Assembly: GCF_007741495.1 (NCBI RefSeq)
Contig: NZ_CP036262.1
Location: 6,758,001-6,822,000, forward strand
From: Roseimaritima multifibrata
GTDB lineage: Bacteria; Planctomycetota; Planctomycetia; Pirellulales; Pirellulaceae
Direction of reading: 5' to 3'
Length of the DNA stretch: 64,000 bases
Part shown: piece by piece, positions 46,318 through 55,072 of the stretch
Position numbering within the stretch: the stretch's first letter is position 1
How the letters are laid out: the number at the start of each line of letters is the position of its first letter
The notes under the pieces: model-generated
Seen by the model: only the letters and a program-made list of their open reading frames with translations
What the model was told of the DNA's origin: nothing
The model's database searches: none
Translations under genes and position numbers: made by a program

Positions 46318-48506
46318 ATCGAACCCAAGCCCTTACATTTGAATGGTCCCCTTGGACGCTTGCACTTTCCGTCGTTCTGATCGTCGCAGGAGCGATCTTT
46401 TGTTGGCTCGCTTGGCGGCGTAGCGGATACCGCCGCGTGATTGGCTGGCTGGAACTGCTCCGCTTCTGCTTGATCGCCGCCGGCGTTGTCCTACTGAACC
46501 AACCGGAATGGGTCCAGGAATATCGTCCCAAGGAAAAACCGACGGTTGCGGTCTTATACGACGCCTCCGACAGCATGACGACGATGGACGCGGTTCGCAG
46601 CACCGGCGGCCCCGCGGTCACACGGCACGAACAAGTTGCTCCCCTTTCCGAAGCAGAAACGTGGAGCGGCCTGCAAGACCGATTTAACGTCGTGATCGAA
46701 CCCTTCGCTTCTCCCGAAAGCGAAGACGGATCGAATTTGACCGCTCCCCTAAGTGGCGTGATCGACCAACATCCGAACTTGCTAGGAGTCGTCTTAGCAT
46801 CCGACGGCGACTGGAATCTCGGATCCCCCCCCGTCGAAGCGGCCGCTCGCTTACGTGGCAAAGGGGTCCCGGTTTTTAGCGTTCCGGTGGGACGTTCCAG
46901 CCAATTACCCGACCTGGAACTGCTCAGCTTTGACGTCCCCACTTTTGGGATTCAAGGCAAAGCCGTACGCATTCCGTTTACCATCGAAAGTGCCCTGCCC
47001 CGCGAATACTCAACCACCGTGGTTCTCCGCTCAAGCGAGGGCGACGAAATCAGCAAAGACGTTCTTGTCGCTGCGATGGGACGAACCAACGATTCCCTGA
47101 TCTGGCAACCGCCAGCCAATGGCGATTTCACCCTGACTTTGGAAGTCCCCCCGCACAGCAGCGAAACGCTTACCGAGAACAATCAACGAACGGCCCCGAT
47201 TCAAATCCGCGAAGAACGACTTCGTGTGCTGGTGATCGAATCGGTACCACGCTGGGAATATCGCTATCTACGCAACGCCCTCTCTCGAGACCCTGGCATC
47301 GAAGTTTCCTGCTTGCTATTCCATCCTCAACTGGACAAAGTGGGCGGCGGGAATGCGGACTACATCAGTGAATTCCCCGCAGGCCTAGACCAACTGTCGC
47401 CGTACGATGTCGTTTTTCTGGGCGACGTTGGAATCGATGATGGTCAATTGACCGTCGAACAATGCGACCAACTGAAAGGGCTGGTCGAGCAGCAAGCTAG
47501 CGGCTTGGTTTTCATCCCGGGCTGGCAAGGGCGGCAGTCCGGTCTGCTGGAAACCAGCTTGAAAGAACTCTACCCCGTCGTGATGGATCCGCTGCAGCCC
47601 GACGGGTGGGGATCGCGCACGGCAAGCCATTTCGAATTGACCGAAATCGGCCAGCGAAGCCTCTTAACCAAACTGGCCGACACGCGTGAAGAGAACGCAG
47701 AAATCTGGGAATCACTACCCGGTTTCCAGTGGTATGCCCCGGTCATCAAAGCCCGCCCCGGCAGCGAAGTCCTTGCGGTCCACAAAGACATTTCGAACGA
47801 GTACGGGCGACTGCCCCTATTGGCGACGCGAACCTACGGCACCGGCAAAGTCCTGTTCATGGGGACCGACGGAGCCTGGCGTTGGCGAAAAGGGGTCGAA
47901 GACCTTTACCACTATCGATTCTGGGGCCAAGTCGTTCGCTGGATGGCCTACCAACGCAACATGGCCAAAGGCGAAACCATGCGGCTGTACTATTCACCTG
48001 AACAGCCTCAAGTCCGTCAAACCGTCACGCTGACCGCCAACGTGATGGAAGAGAACGGTGAACCCTTGGTCAGCGGAAATGTCTCCGCCCGGATCGTCGG
48101 ACCATCGGGGCGTGGGCAAACCGTTCAATTCACGTCCCAAGGGGATCAATGGGGCGCCTTCAGCGGTCGCTTTCGTTCCACCGAGTCGGGCGAGCACAGC
48201 GTAACCCTTTCCTGCCAACAAACGGGTGCTACCCTTGAAACGACCGTGTACGTCCAAGGGGCTGCACTTGAGCGAATTGGGAAACCTGCACGCCCCGAGG
48301 TTTTGGAAGAAATCTCGCGTATTTCGCGTGGACAGGTCATTCCAATCGATAAACTAGAATCGATTCGCAATGCACTGCAGACGCTGCCTGACCCTCCACC
48401 TGCAATCCGGCGGCTGCAATTATGGAGCCATCCACTGATTGCGGGAACCATGGTTTTTCTTCTCGGTCTATTCTGGATCGGTCGAAAAGCTGTGGGATTA
48501 ATCTGA
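46314..48506 (+). CDS. membrane protein with vWA and glutamine-amidotransferase-like domains
   Basis: 730 residues from ATG 46314, preceded by AAGGAG. Two N-terminal membrane helices (LALSVVLIVAGAIFCWLAWR and the next) are followed by a vWA domain with a MIDAS-like VLYDASDSM. Residues ~300-560 contain LRVLVIESVPRWEYRYLRN and YDVVFLGDVGI, the start of a class I amidotransferase-like fold of the kind seen in similar planctomycete proteins. A final membrane helix ends the protein. I saw no catalytic Cys triad, so this domain is probably structural. Confidence 0.85.
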   Translation: MNRTQALTFEWSPWTLALSVVLIVAGAIFCWLAWRRSGYRRVIGWLELLRFCLIAAGVVLLNQPEWVQEYRPKEKPTVAVLYDASDSMTTMDAVRSTGGPAVTRHEQVAPLSEAETWSGLQDRFNVVIEPFASPESEDGSNLTAPLSGVIDQHPNLLGVVLASDGDWNLGSPPVEAAARLRGKGVPVFSVPVGRSSQLPDLELLSFDVPTFGIQGKAVRIPFTIESALPREYSTTVVLRSSEGDEISKDVLVAAMGRTNDSLIWQPPANGDFTLTLEVPPHSSETLTENNQRTAPIQIREERLRVLVIESVPRWEYRYLRNALSRDPGIEVSCLLFHPQLDKVGGGNADYISEFPAGLDQLSPYDVVFLGDVGIDDGQLTVEQCDQLKGLVEQQASGLVFIPGWQGRQSGLLETSLKELYPVVMDPLQPDGWGSRTASHFELTEIGQRSLLTKLADTREENAEIWESLPGFQWYAPVIKARPGSEVLAVHKDISNEYGRLPLLATRTYGTGKVLFMGTDGAWRWRKGVEDLYHYRFWGQVVRWMAYQRNMAKGETMRLYYSPEQPQVRQTVTLTANVMEENGEPLVSGNVSARIVGPSGRGQTVQFTSQGDQWGAFSGRFRSTESGEHSVTLSCQQTGATLETTVYVQGAALERIGKPARPEVLEEISRISRGQVIPIDKLESIRNALQTLPDPPPAIRRLQLWSHPLIAGTMVFLLGLFWIGRKAVGLI

Positions 48507-48527
48507 GCCGGATGTAAGGAATTTCTG

Positions 48528-51500
48528 ATGAACAAGCCGTCGACCAGACAACACCAGAAATTGGTGATTCCCCAGTCGCTAGAAAATCAGTTAGATCAGT
48601 ACCGGCGACAGGTATGGAAAATCAAAACGATCGAAGCGATCGCATTAGCCCTCTGCGGGTTACTGATCGGTTTCCTGATCGTTTTTGCACTCGATCGCTT
48701 GTTCGACACGCCGGCCGTTATCCGTCTGCTAGTTTTTGCGGCAGCGGCAATCGTTTGTGGCGTCATTCCATTGTTCTTCCATCGTTGGATCTGGCAGCAC
48801 CGCCGCACCGAGCAGCTGGCACGTTTGCTTAGCCGCCGCATGCCGCAACTGGGCGACCAATTGCTGGGCGTGATCGAACTGACGCATAACGAATCGGAAC
48901 AACACCGCTCGCCGGCGCTGTGCGAAGCGGCCATGCAACAGGTCGCCGAAGTTTCCAGCAAACGGGACCTCCGCAAAGCGACGCCTCCCTCACGCTATCG
49001 CAGCTGGAGCGGAATCGCAGTCCTAACCGGATGCGGCGCAGCTGCGCTGATGCTGTTGTTCCCTGCAGCAACAAGCAATGCATGGGCTCGTTTTCTGGCT
49101 CCATGGAAACAGACCGAACGCTACACGTTTACACACTTGGACGAGATCCCCAACCAGATCATCGTCGCCCATGGCGAATCCTTTCCCCTGGATGTTCGCT
49201 TGACCGAATCGACCGAATGGCACCCCGATACCGCCCAGGTTTCGATTGGATCACGTCCACCGATCGAAACATCGATCGAACAAGAAGGTTACCAGTTTGA
49301 ACTGCCCCCGTTGATCGAAGATGCAGCGTTGGCGTTGCGAGTCGGCGATGCCCGCCGCGAGATTGCGGTCGTCCCCAAACTGCGCCCCGAACTACGTGAA
49401 CTGACCGCGGAAGTGACTCTGCCAGAATACCTGCAGCGAACCAAAGGGATCGAAAAAGACCTCCGCAGCGGAATGGCGGCCATTGTCAAAGGAAGCCAAG
49501 CGGTTGTCCGCGCCAAAATCAGTCGACCTCTGACCGCCGCCCATGTCAACGGCGAAGCGGTCAACGTGCAATCCGATCAGTTTGTTTCGACCACGGTCCC
49601 GGTCGAACAAATGGCCGACTGGAAACTGGACTGGCAAGACGAATTTGGTTTGGCGGGACGCGAACCGTTTTCGCTTTCGATCGAAGCCCACGAGGACGAA
49701 GCGCCCACGGTCGCCTGCGAAAATCTTCAACGGACCAGCGTTGTCCTTGACTCCGAACTTCTCAATTTCCGCATCAAAGCCAACGACGACTTCGGGATCC
49801 GCCGAGTTGGAATTCAGTGGAGCAGTCTAAACGATCAGTTCGTCGACGAACCGATTGAAGGCAGCCGAGCGCTCGCAGGCGGAAGTCCTGAATCGGAATC
49901 GATGGACATTCAGGGAACGTTCTCAGCGAACTCGTTGGGGATTCCCGCACAAGCCCTCCATCTGCGGATGTGGGCGGAAGATTACCTTCCCGATCGTCCA
50001 CCGATTTATTCCGCCCCCTACACCGTATTTGTTTTAACGCCAGACCAACATGCGATCTGGATGGCCGAACAGTTAAACAAATGGCACCGCCAGGCACTTG
50101 AAGTCCGTGACCGAGAACGCCAACTATTTGAAGCCAACAAAGAACTCCGCAGCATGACCGCGGACGAACTGGATCGTCCCGAAGCACGTCGCCGATTGGA
50201 AAGACAAGCCCAAGCCGAACGGACCAATGGACGACGACTAAGCAAACTGACCGGCGCCGGTGAAGAACTGGTCCGACAGGCAGCCCGCAATCCCGAAATC
50301 GGCGTTGGACACCTCGACCGCTGGGCCGAAATGCTGCAGGTCCTACAGGATATTTCGGACAACCGAATGCCCAACGTTGCCGACCTGCTGCAGGAGGCGT
50401 CCGAACAATCCAAACTGGCGAAACTTGGCAACACGCCTCCTAAGCCACAAGGGCCGCAAGCTGGCAAGGTCCGCGCCACCGGCTCCGGCGGGACGCCCCG
50501 CGAAGAGGAACCCGATCCTGAAAACAAAACACCGCCAGCTCCAACCATCGCCGACGTTGAATCGAATCAACAACCCGCTAACGAACCGGCGCCGTCCGAA
50601 GAAGACGCCCCTCCCAAGAAACCTTCCTCCCCTTCACTGGGGCTGGCAAAAACGACGCTGATTGGTCCGGGCGGAGAACCCAAAGAACCACCTCCCCCAG
50701 CAAACGACACCGTCGACAAAGCGGTCCATGAACAAGAGAACCTGCTGGCCGAATTTGAGAAAATCTCCGACGAACTGAATCAGATCCTCGGCAACCTGGA
50801 AGGAAGCACGTTAGTTAAACGCCTGAAGGCAGCCGCACGGAAGCAATACGCGATCGGCGGGGACCTAACCGAAGATATCGATTCGACGTTTGGCCGCACA
50901 AAGTTTGGCGACAAAAAAGTGGCCGACGAGAAAACCGTCCAGGAAAAACTGGCTCACCTGCAGACCAGCGAAGAAGAAAGTTCGCAAGATGTATCGCGAA
51001 TCATGGACGACATGCACGCCTACTTTGAGCGACGCCGTCTGACCAATTTCAAAACCATTCTCGAAGACATGAAGAAAGAAGATGTCGTCGGGGGGCTGCG
51101 GCAATTAGGTTCGGACTTGGTCTCCCATCAAGCCACCTCGGTCGCCCAATGCGACTACTGGTCCGATACGCTGGACCGCTGGGCGGAGGACCTTGTCGAT
51201 CCCGCCTCCAACGGTAGTTGCCCGGGCGGCAAATCGCCTGGCAGCCTACCCCCTTCCTTGGTTCTGGAGGTTCTTCACGTCTTGGAAGCAGAAGTCAAAC
51301 TGCGTGAAGAAACCCGAGTCGCTGAACAGGCTCGCGAGGTGACCGAAGAGGAGCAATTTCAGACCGAAGCCAAACGCCTGTCCCGCGATCAAAATGGATT
51401 GAGCAAACGAATCCTCAAAGTCGTTGAAGCGATCGAAGCCCTGCCTGAGGGAGCGGCACGATTTGCCAAGGACATCAAACTACTGGAAGGGGTTATCCCG

Positions 51501-51830
51501 GTCATGAACGACGCGACCGAGATCCTCCGCAGCCCTGACACCGGACAGCAGGCAATCGCAGCGGAAACCGAAGCGATCGAACGCCTTTTGGAAAGCAAGC
51601 GAATCAATCCAAGCGGCGGCGGTGGCGGAGGCGGATCGACGCCGGGCGGCGGCGGTGGGGGAACCACAACCGACACCGCGATCGTCCTGATGGGAAAAGG
51701 CATCAACAAAAATGAAGTCCGTGAAGATCGTGCGATCTCCCAATCGACGGGCGAAACCGGCCCGGCACTTCCCGCCGAATTCCGAGCGGGTTTGGACCGC
51801 TACTTCAATGAACTGGAACAGGTTCAATAA
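48528..51830 (+). CDS. very large membrane protein with coiled coils, DUF4175-like
   Basis: 1100 residues. Three membrane helices lie within the first ~180 residues (for example LCGLLIGFLIVFALDRLFDT). A beta-rich extracytoplasmic part (to ~530) is followed by long heptad-like helical regions rich in Glu, Lys and Arg, and Pro-rich linkers between ~640 and 740. A glycine run (SGGGGGGGSTPGGGGGG) is near residue 1030. DUF4175-type proteins have a similar membrane start and long helical tail, but I rate that link as weak. The next gene starts 3 bp after its stop, giving tight coupling. Confidence 0.8.
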   Translation: MNKPSTRQHQKLVIPQSLENQLDQYRRQVWKIKTIEAIALALCGLLIGFLIVFALDRLFDTPAVIRLLVFAAAAIVCGVIPLFFHRWIWQHRRTEQLARLLSRRMPQLGDQLLGVIELTHNESEQHRSPALCEAAMQQVAEVSSKRDLRKATPPSRYRSWSGIAVLTGCGAAALMLLFPAATSNAWARFLAPWKQTERYTFTHLDEIPNQIIVAHGESFPLDVRLTESTEWHPDTAQVSIGSRPPIETSIEQEGYQFELPPLIEDAALALRVGDARREIAVVPKLRPELRELTAEVTLPEYLQRTKGIEKDLRSGMAAIVKGSQAVVRAKISRPLTAAHVNGEAVNVQSDQFVSTTVPVEQMADWKLDWQDEFGLAGREPFSLSIEAHEDEAPTVACENLQRTSVVLDSELLNFRIKANDDFGIRRVGIQWSSLNDQFVDEPIEGSRALAGGSPESESMDIQGTFSANSLGIPAQALHLRMWAEDYLPDRPPIYSAPYTVFVLTPDQHAIWMAEQLNKWHRQALEVRDRERQLFEANKELRSMTADELDRPEARRRLERQAQAERTNGRRLSKLTGAGEELVRQAARNPEIGVGHLDRWAEMLQVLQDISDNRMPNVADLLQEASEQSKLAKLGNTPPKPQGPQAGKVRATGSGGTPREEEPDPENKTPPAPTIADVESNQQPANEPAPSEEDAPPKKPSSPSLGLAKTTLIGPGGEPKEPPPPANDTVDKAVHEQENLLAEFEKISDELNQILGNLEGSTLVKRLKAAARKQYAIGGDLTEDIDSTFGRTKFGDKKVADEKTVQEKLAHLQTSEEESSQDVSRIMDDMHAYFERRRLTNFKTILEDMKKEDVVGGLRQLGSDLVSHQATSVAQCDYWSDTLDRWAEDLVDPASNGSCPGGKSPGSLPPSLVLEVLHVLEAEVKLREETRVAEQAREVTEEEQFQTEAKRLSRDQNGLSKRILKVVEAIEALPEGAARFAKDIKLLEGVIPVMNDATEILRSPDTGQQAIAAETEAIERLLESKRINPSGGGGGGGSTPGGGGGGTTTDTAIVLMGKGINKNEVREDRAISQSTGETGPALPAEFRAGLDRYFNELEQVQ

Positions 51831-51833
51831 ACC

Positions 51834-52883
51834 ATGATCGATCGAATCCTGACATCCTGCTTGGCCGTCTGTCTAACCATGGCGACCGCGTATCCAAAGG
51901 GACCACCACTCCAACAACCGCGTGCAAGCGTTGTGGCTGCCGACGTCCTGGTTTCGGCAAAAGCGAATCCGAATCCTCAAGCCAAGGATCAAGCCGCTCC
52001 AGCCGTCCAGAAAAAGGATGCCCCAAAAGAAAAGGATATCGCAAATGAGAAAGACAAAAAAACAGCAGAGGAGGACGCCAAGAGAATCAAGGCTTGGGTT
52101 GACGCAAAACTAAAGGTTGCCGAAGCCGCGAAACAGGCAAAAGCGGATGCAAAAAACAATGCCATCCAAGCAAACCGAAACAAGGCACAACGAAATCAGA
52201 TCATCAGCCGATTGCGACCAGCGACAGATCTTGAACTAGCGTTCCTACGCCGCTGCTCTCAGCCGACCGACGAGCAACGGATGGTGATCGCCATCGACGT
52301 CACCGACATGTTGGAAAAACTGGCCGATGAAGGGAACAGTGCCATCAGCCAGCGAGGTGCATTTGTGCAGATCAATGGCAAGGTCGTCGAGAACCAAGAT
52401 TCCCAACTTGGGCCGCAAGTACGACTGCGGAACAAAATTCGGGCGATCGCTAAAAAGCAGCTAACTGAAGAACAGTTTGCAGCCTACACGAAGGAATTTG
52501 ACCTGCGTTCTGAAGCGGACAAACAGCGTTTGGTCGATCAAATCCTAATGCGCATTGATCAGTTCATTCTTTTGGAAGAAGAACAATACGACGTCATTGA
52601 GAAAGTCCTCACCAACAAAATCGAAAACGTCTCTTCGATGCGGTTCAATTTCCAGCCGTATGTCCTCCCCTCCATACCCGATGACTGGATTGTGCCTCAC
52701 CTGTCGGAATCCCAGAAGAAAATCTGGACGCTGGCAAATAAACAGACCAGCTACTCCAGCCTGCAGTCCTCCAACACCTTCTTCAAAGAGAAATTTTGGG
52801 AACCGCCAGCCGAAGCGGTCGACGACGAAGCGAAACAAGCAGCGGGCGACATTGTCGACGGCCAGCCACAGGAGAAGAAATGA
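51834..52883 (+). CDS. secreted lysine-rich protein, paralogue of the next gene
   Basis: 349 residues with a signal peptide (ILTSCLAVCLTMATAYP). Residues ~40-120 are Lys/Ala/Asp-rich low complexity (for example KKDAPKEKDIANEKDKKTA). The rest is helical, with LTEEQFAAYTKEFDLRSEAD and ILLEEEQYDVIEKVLTNKIE, units of the type Leu-Thr/Ser-x-x-Gln. The protein at 52880 has the same layout (LSDDQEKKIKLAGRGDMRHF, LLDHQRKALLTVLTE). The pattern recalls CpxP/Spy or LTXXQ proteins, without their exact motif. The four-base overlap with the next gene indicates coupled translation. Confidence 0.75.
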   Translation: MIDRILTSCLAVCLTMATAYPKGPPLQQPRASVVAADVLVSAKANPNPQAKDQAAPAVQKKDAPKEKDIANEKDKKTAEEDAKRIKAWVDAKLKVAEAAKQAKADAKNNAIQANRNKAQRNQIISRLRPATDLELAFLRRCSQPTDEQRMVIAIDVTDMLEKLADEGNSAISQRGAFVQINGKVVENQDSQLGPQVRLRNKIRAIAKKQLTEEQFAAYTKEFDLRSEADKQRLVDQILMRIDQFILLEEEQYDVIEKVLTNKIENVSSMRFNFQPYVLPSIPDDWIVPHLSESQKKIWTLANKQTSYSSLQSSNTFFKEKFWEPPAEAVDDEAKQAAGDIVDGQPQEKK

Positions 52884-53734
52884 GTTGTCTATCGAAACGC
52901 TTTCAGGAAAAGCGGACGCCAGCGTGGATCATCGCAAAAGTGCTTTCACCAACATCTCTCGCCTGCGTCGTCATCATCGTCGCCAGCCTGATCGCTCAAT
53001 CTTCACACGCTCAATTCCAAGCGATCGCAGCGGCGGGACAACCGATGATCCCCGACCGTCAATTCGATTCCTGGGTCTTTCAAAACTTAAAAAATGAAAC
53101 GGTCTGCAAGGAAGTTTTAGAAGGGCAACTGGACAATCAAATTGAATTGATCGAAACCTACCTAAGCCTATCCGATGATCAAGAAAAAAAGATAAAGCTG
53201 GCGGGCCGCGGAGACATGCGTCACTTCTTCGATCAAGTCGAAATCCATCGAGCCCAATTCCGCGAGTTGCAGAGCGATCGCAAAAACGCCAATGTCATCT
53301 TCCAAAAAATTCAGCCGCTGCAATTACGAATGCAGAAAGGATTGTTCACCGAAGATTCGTTGTTTCAAAAGGTGCTGCTGAACACTCTTGATGAAGGGCA
53401 ACGCAAGAAACATGAAGCCTGGCGGAAAAAGCGTGAAGCACGGCTAAGGCTGATCGTCATCCGCACCGCCTTAGCCGAAATCGAACAGCTGATTCCCTTA
53501 CTGGATCATCAACGTAAGGCGTTGTTAACCGTCCTCACCGAGAACACCAACCTCGAACTCCAGCCGTCTGCGTACCTTAACTATTACATGCGTTACCAAA
53601 TTGGGTTGCTGGACACGGACGCGATGAAATCGGTACTGGATGCAAACCAGCTGAAAGCCTTTAAAGCGTATGCCGCTCAAGGGCACGCCTACAAGCGATT
53701 CCTTCAACAACAAGGACTGCTTGCCGATGACTAA
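52880..53734 (+). CDS. secreted helical protein, paralogue of the preceding gene
   Basis: 284 residues from ATG 52880; the upstream frame is not used. A signal peptide (SLACVVIIVASLIAQSSHA) is followed by a helical region with two blocks like the preceding protein: LSDDQEKKIKLAGRGDMRHF and IRTALAEIEQLIPLLDHQRK. The C-terminus (LDANQLKAFKAYAAQG) also has a Gln-centred helix. The preceding gene differs mainly by its low-complexity linker. The next gene overlaps the stop by eight bases. Confidence 0.8.
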   Translation: MSCLSKRFQEKRTPAWIIAKVLSPTSLACVVIIVASLIAQSSHAQFQAIAAAGQPMIPDRQFDSWVFQNLKNETVCKEVLEGQLDNQIELIETYLSLSDDQEKKIKLAGRGDMRHFFDQVEIHRAQFRELQSDRKNANVIFQKIQPLQLRMQKGLFTEDSLFQKVLLNTLDEGQRKKHEAWRKKREARLRLIVIRTALAEIEQLIPLLDHQRKALLTVLTENTNLELQPSAYLNYYMRYQIGLLDTDAMKSVLDANQLKAFKAYAAQGHAYKRFLQQQGLLADD

Positions 53735-54815
53735 TGTGACAAACATGCTTCTTCACCGTCGTTCGACGCTTCACCCACCGGTAGTGCGGTTGGCCATTTT
53801 TTTGTCCGTTCTGACAGTATCGTTTTGTGGAATCGATCAATCCGCTTGGGCTCAACTACCTGGTCAGCGTTACGGGGAAGTGGTTCCGCGTGATGTCCGC
53901 GAGATGTACGAGCGCGGCTTGATTTTTCTGGCGAAGTCCCAGGGAAACGAAGGGGAATGGCAGAACACTTCCCACCAGGGCCCAGGGGTTACTGGCATGG
54001 CGATCATGGCCTTCCTGGCATCGGGCGAGGACCCTAACTTCGGCCAGTACGCTGGCAACATTCGCTCGGGCTTGCAAGCGATCATTCGTGGGCAAGACGC
54101 CGACACGGGCTACTATGGCAACAGCATGTACCACCACGGTTTTGCCACGCTTGCCGTCGCCGAAGCCTACGGAACGGTCGACGATCGCGATTGGTCAGGC
54201 GATAAAATGCGTTCGCTTGGCAAGTCATTGGAACTAGCCGTGCGATCCTCACTGACCGCTCAAAAGAACAGTGAATTTAATGCCTGGCGATACTCTCCAA
54301 CGTCGACCGATGCGGACACGTCCGTCAGTGGCGCGATCCTGGTTAGTTTGCTGGCGGCGAGGAATGCTGGGATCGAAGTTCCCGACAAGAACATCGATCA
54401 AGCGATTGGGTACTTCACCAGCATGACGTCCGACGGTGGGCAGGTCGGCTATTCCGGCGGCATGGGAGGCATGGGCGATTCGCTGGCACGCAGCTCGATC
54501 GCTTGCCTTGTCTATGCCGTCGCCCGCCGCAAGGATCTGCCGAAATTCAAAGCGACGGTCGCCCACCTGACCAGCAACCTCGAACAGCAAGCCCGCAGCT
54601 GGCCGGAATACACCCGTTACTACCAAGCTCAAGCCCTTTTCCAAGGGGATGTCGAAGCCTGGGAGAAATGGAATGTCGGTTTGGTGCGGCAACTGAAACC
54701 GATGCAGCAGACCGACGGCAGCTTCAAAGGCCAACTTGGACCGATCGCCGATACCTCACTATCCCTGTTGGCGATGGCCTTGAACTTTCGCTTCCTTCCG
54801 ATCTACGAGCGATAA
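53727..54815 (+). CDS. secreted prenyltransferase/squalene-oxidase-repeat (alpha/alpha toroid) protein
   Basis: 362 residues from ATG 53727, overlapping the previous stop by eight bases; ATG 53745 is also possible. A signal peptide leads to AQLPGQRYGEVVP. Repeats of the toroid type are visible: KSQGNEGEWQNTSHQGPGVT, MYHHGFATLAVAEAYGTVDD and SLARSSIACLVYAVARRKDL, each near a Gly/Trp-rich turn. No DxDD-type catalytic motif for a cyclase is present, so binding or scaffolding is more likely than terpene chemistry. It is common beside MoxR/BatA clusters in planctomycetes, as I recall. Confidence 0.85.
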   Translation: MTNVTNMLLHRRSTLHPPVVRLAIFLSVLTVSFCGIDQSAWAQLPGQRYGEVVPRDVREMYERGLIFLAKSQGNEGEWQNTSHQGPGVTGMAIMAFLASGEDPNFGQYAGNIRSGLQAIIRGQDADTGYYGNSMYHHGFATLAVAEAYGTVDDRDWSGDKMRSLGKSLELAVRSSLTAQKNSEFNAWRYSPTSTDADTSVSGAILVSLLAARNAGIEVPDKNIDQAIGYFTSMTSDGGQVGYSGGMGGMGDSLARSSIACLVYAVARRKDLPKFKATVAHLTSNLEQQARSWPEYTRYYQAQALFQGDVEAWEKWNVGLVRQLKPMQQTDGSFKGQLGPIADTSLSLLAMALNFRFLPIYER

Positions 54816-55072
54816 CCGCCCCGCGATAAACCCTGAGCGACCAATCCATGTGCTGCTTTCTTTTCTCTCCGCAGGAATCGTCCTCCCGTACGCTTCCGGA
54901 AGCCGATGCCGCGACCGTGCGCAAAGGCAATGCCACCTGCTTTGGTACCCTGCGGACAGTTCCCATAGCGGCAACCGGCAAAGCAAAGAAGGCGTCAACG
55001 CAAATGCCCAAAGACTTGCGTCGTTCCGCACCAAAGGCAATTGGCGTGCGGCACGATTTTGCTCTGTTTGCG

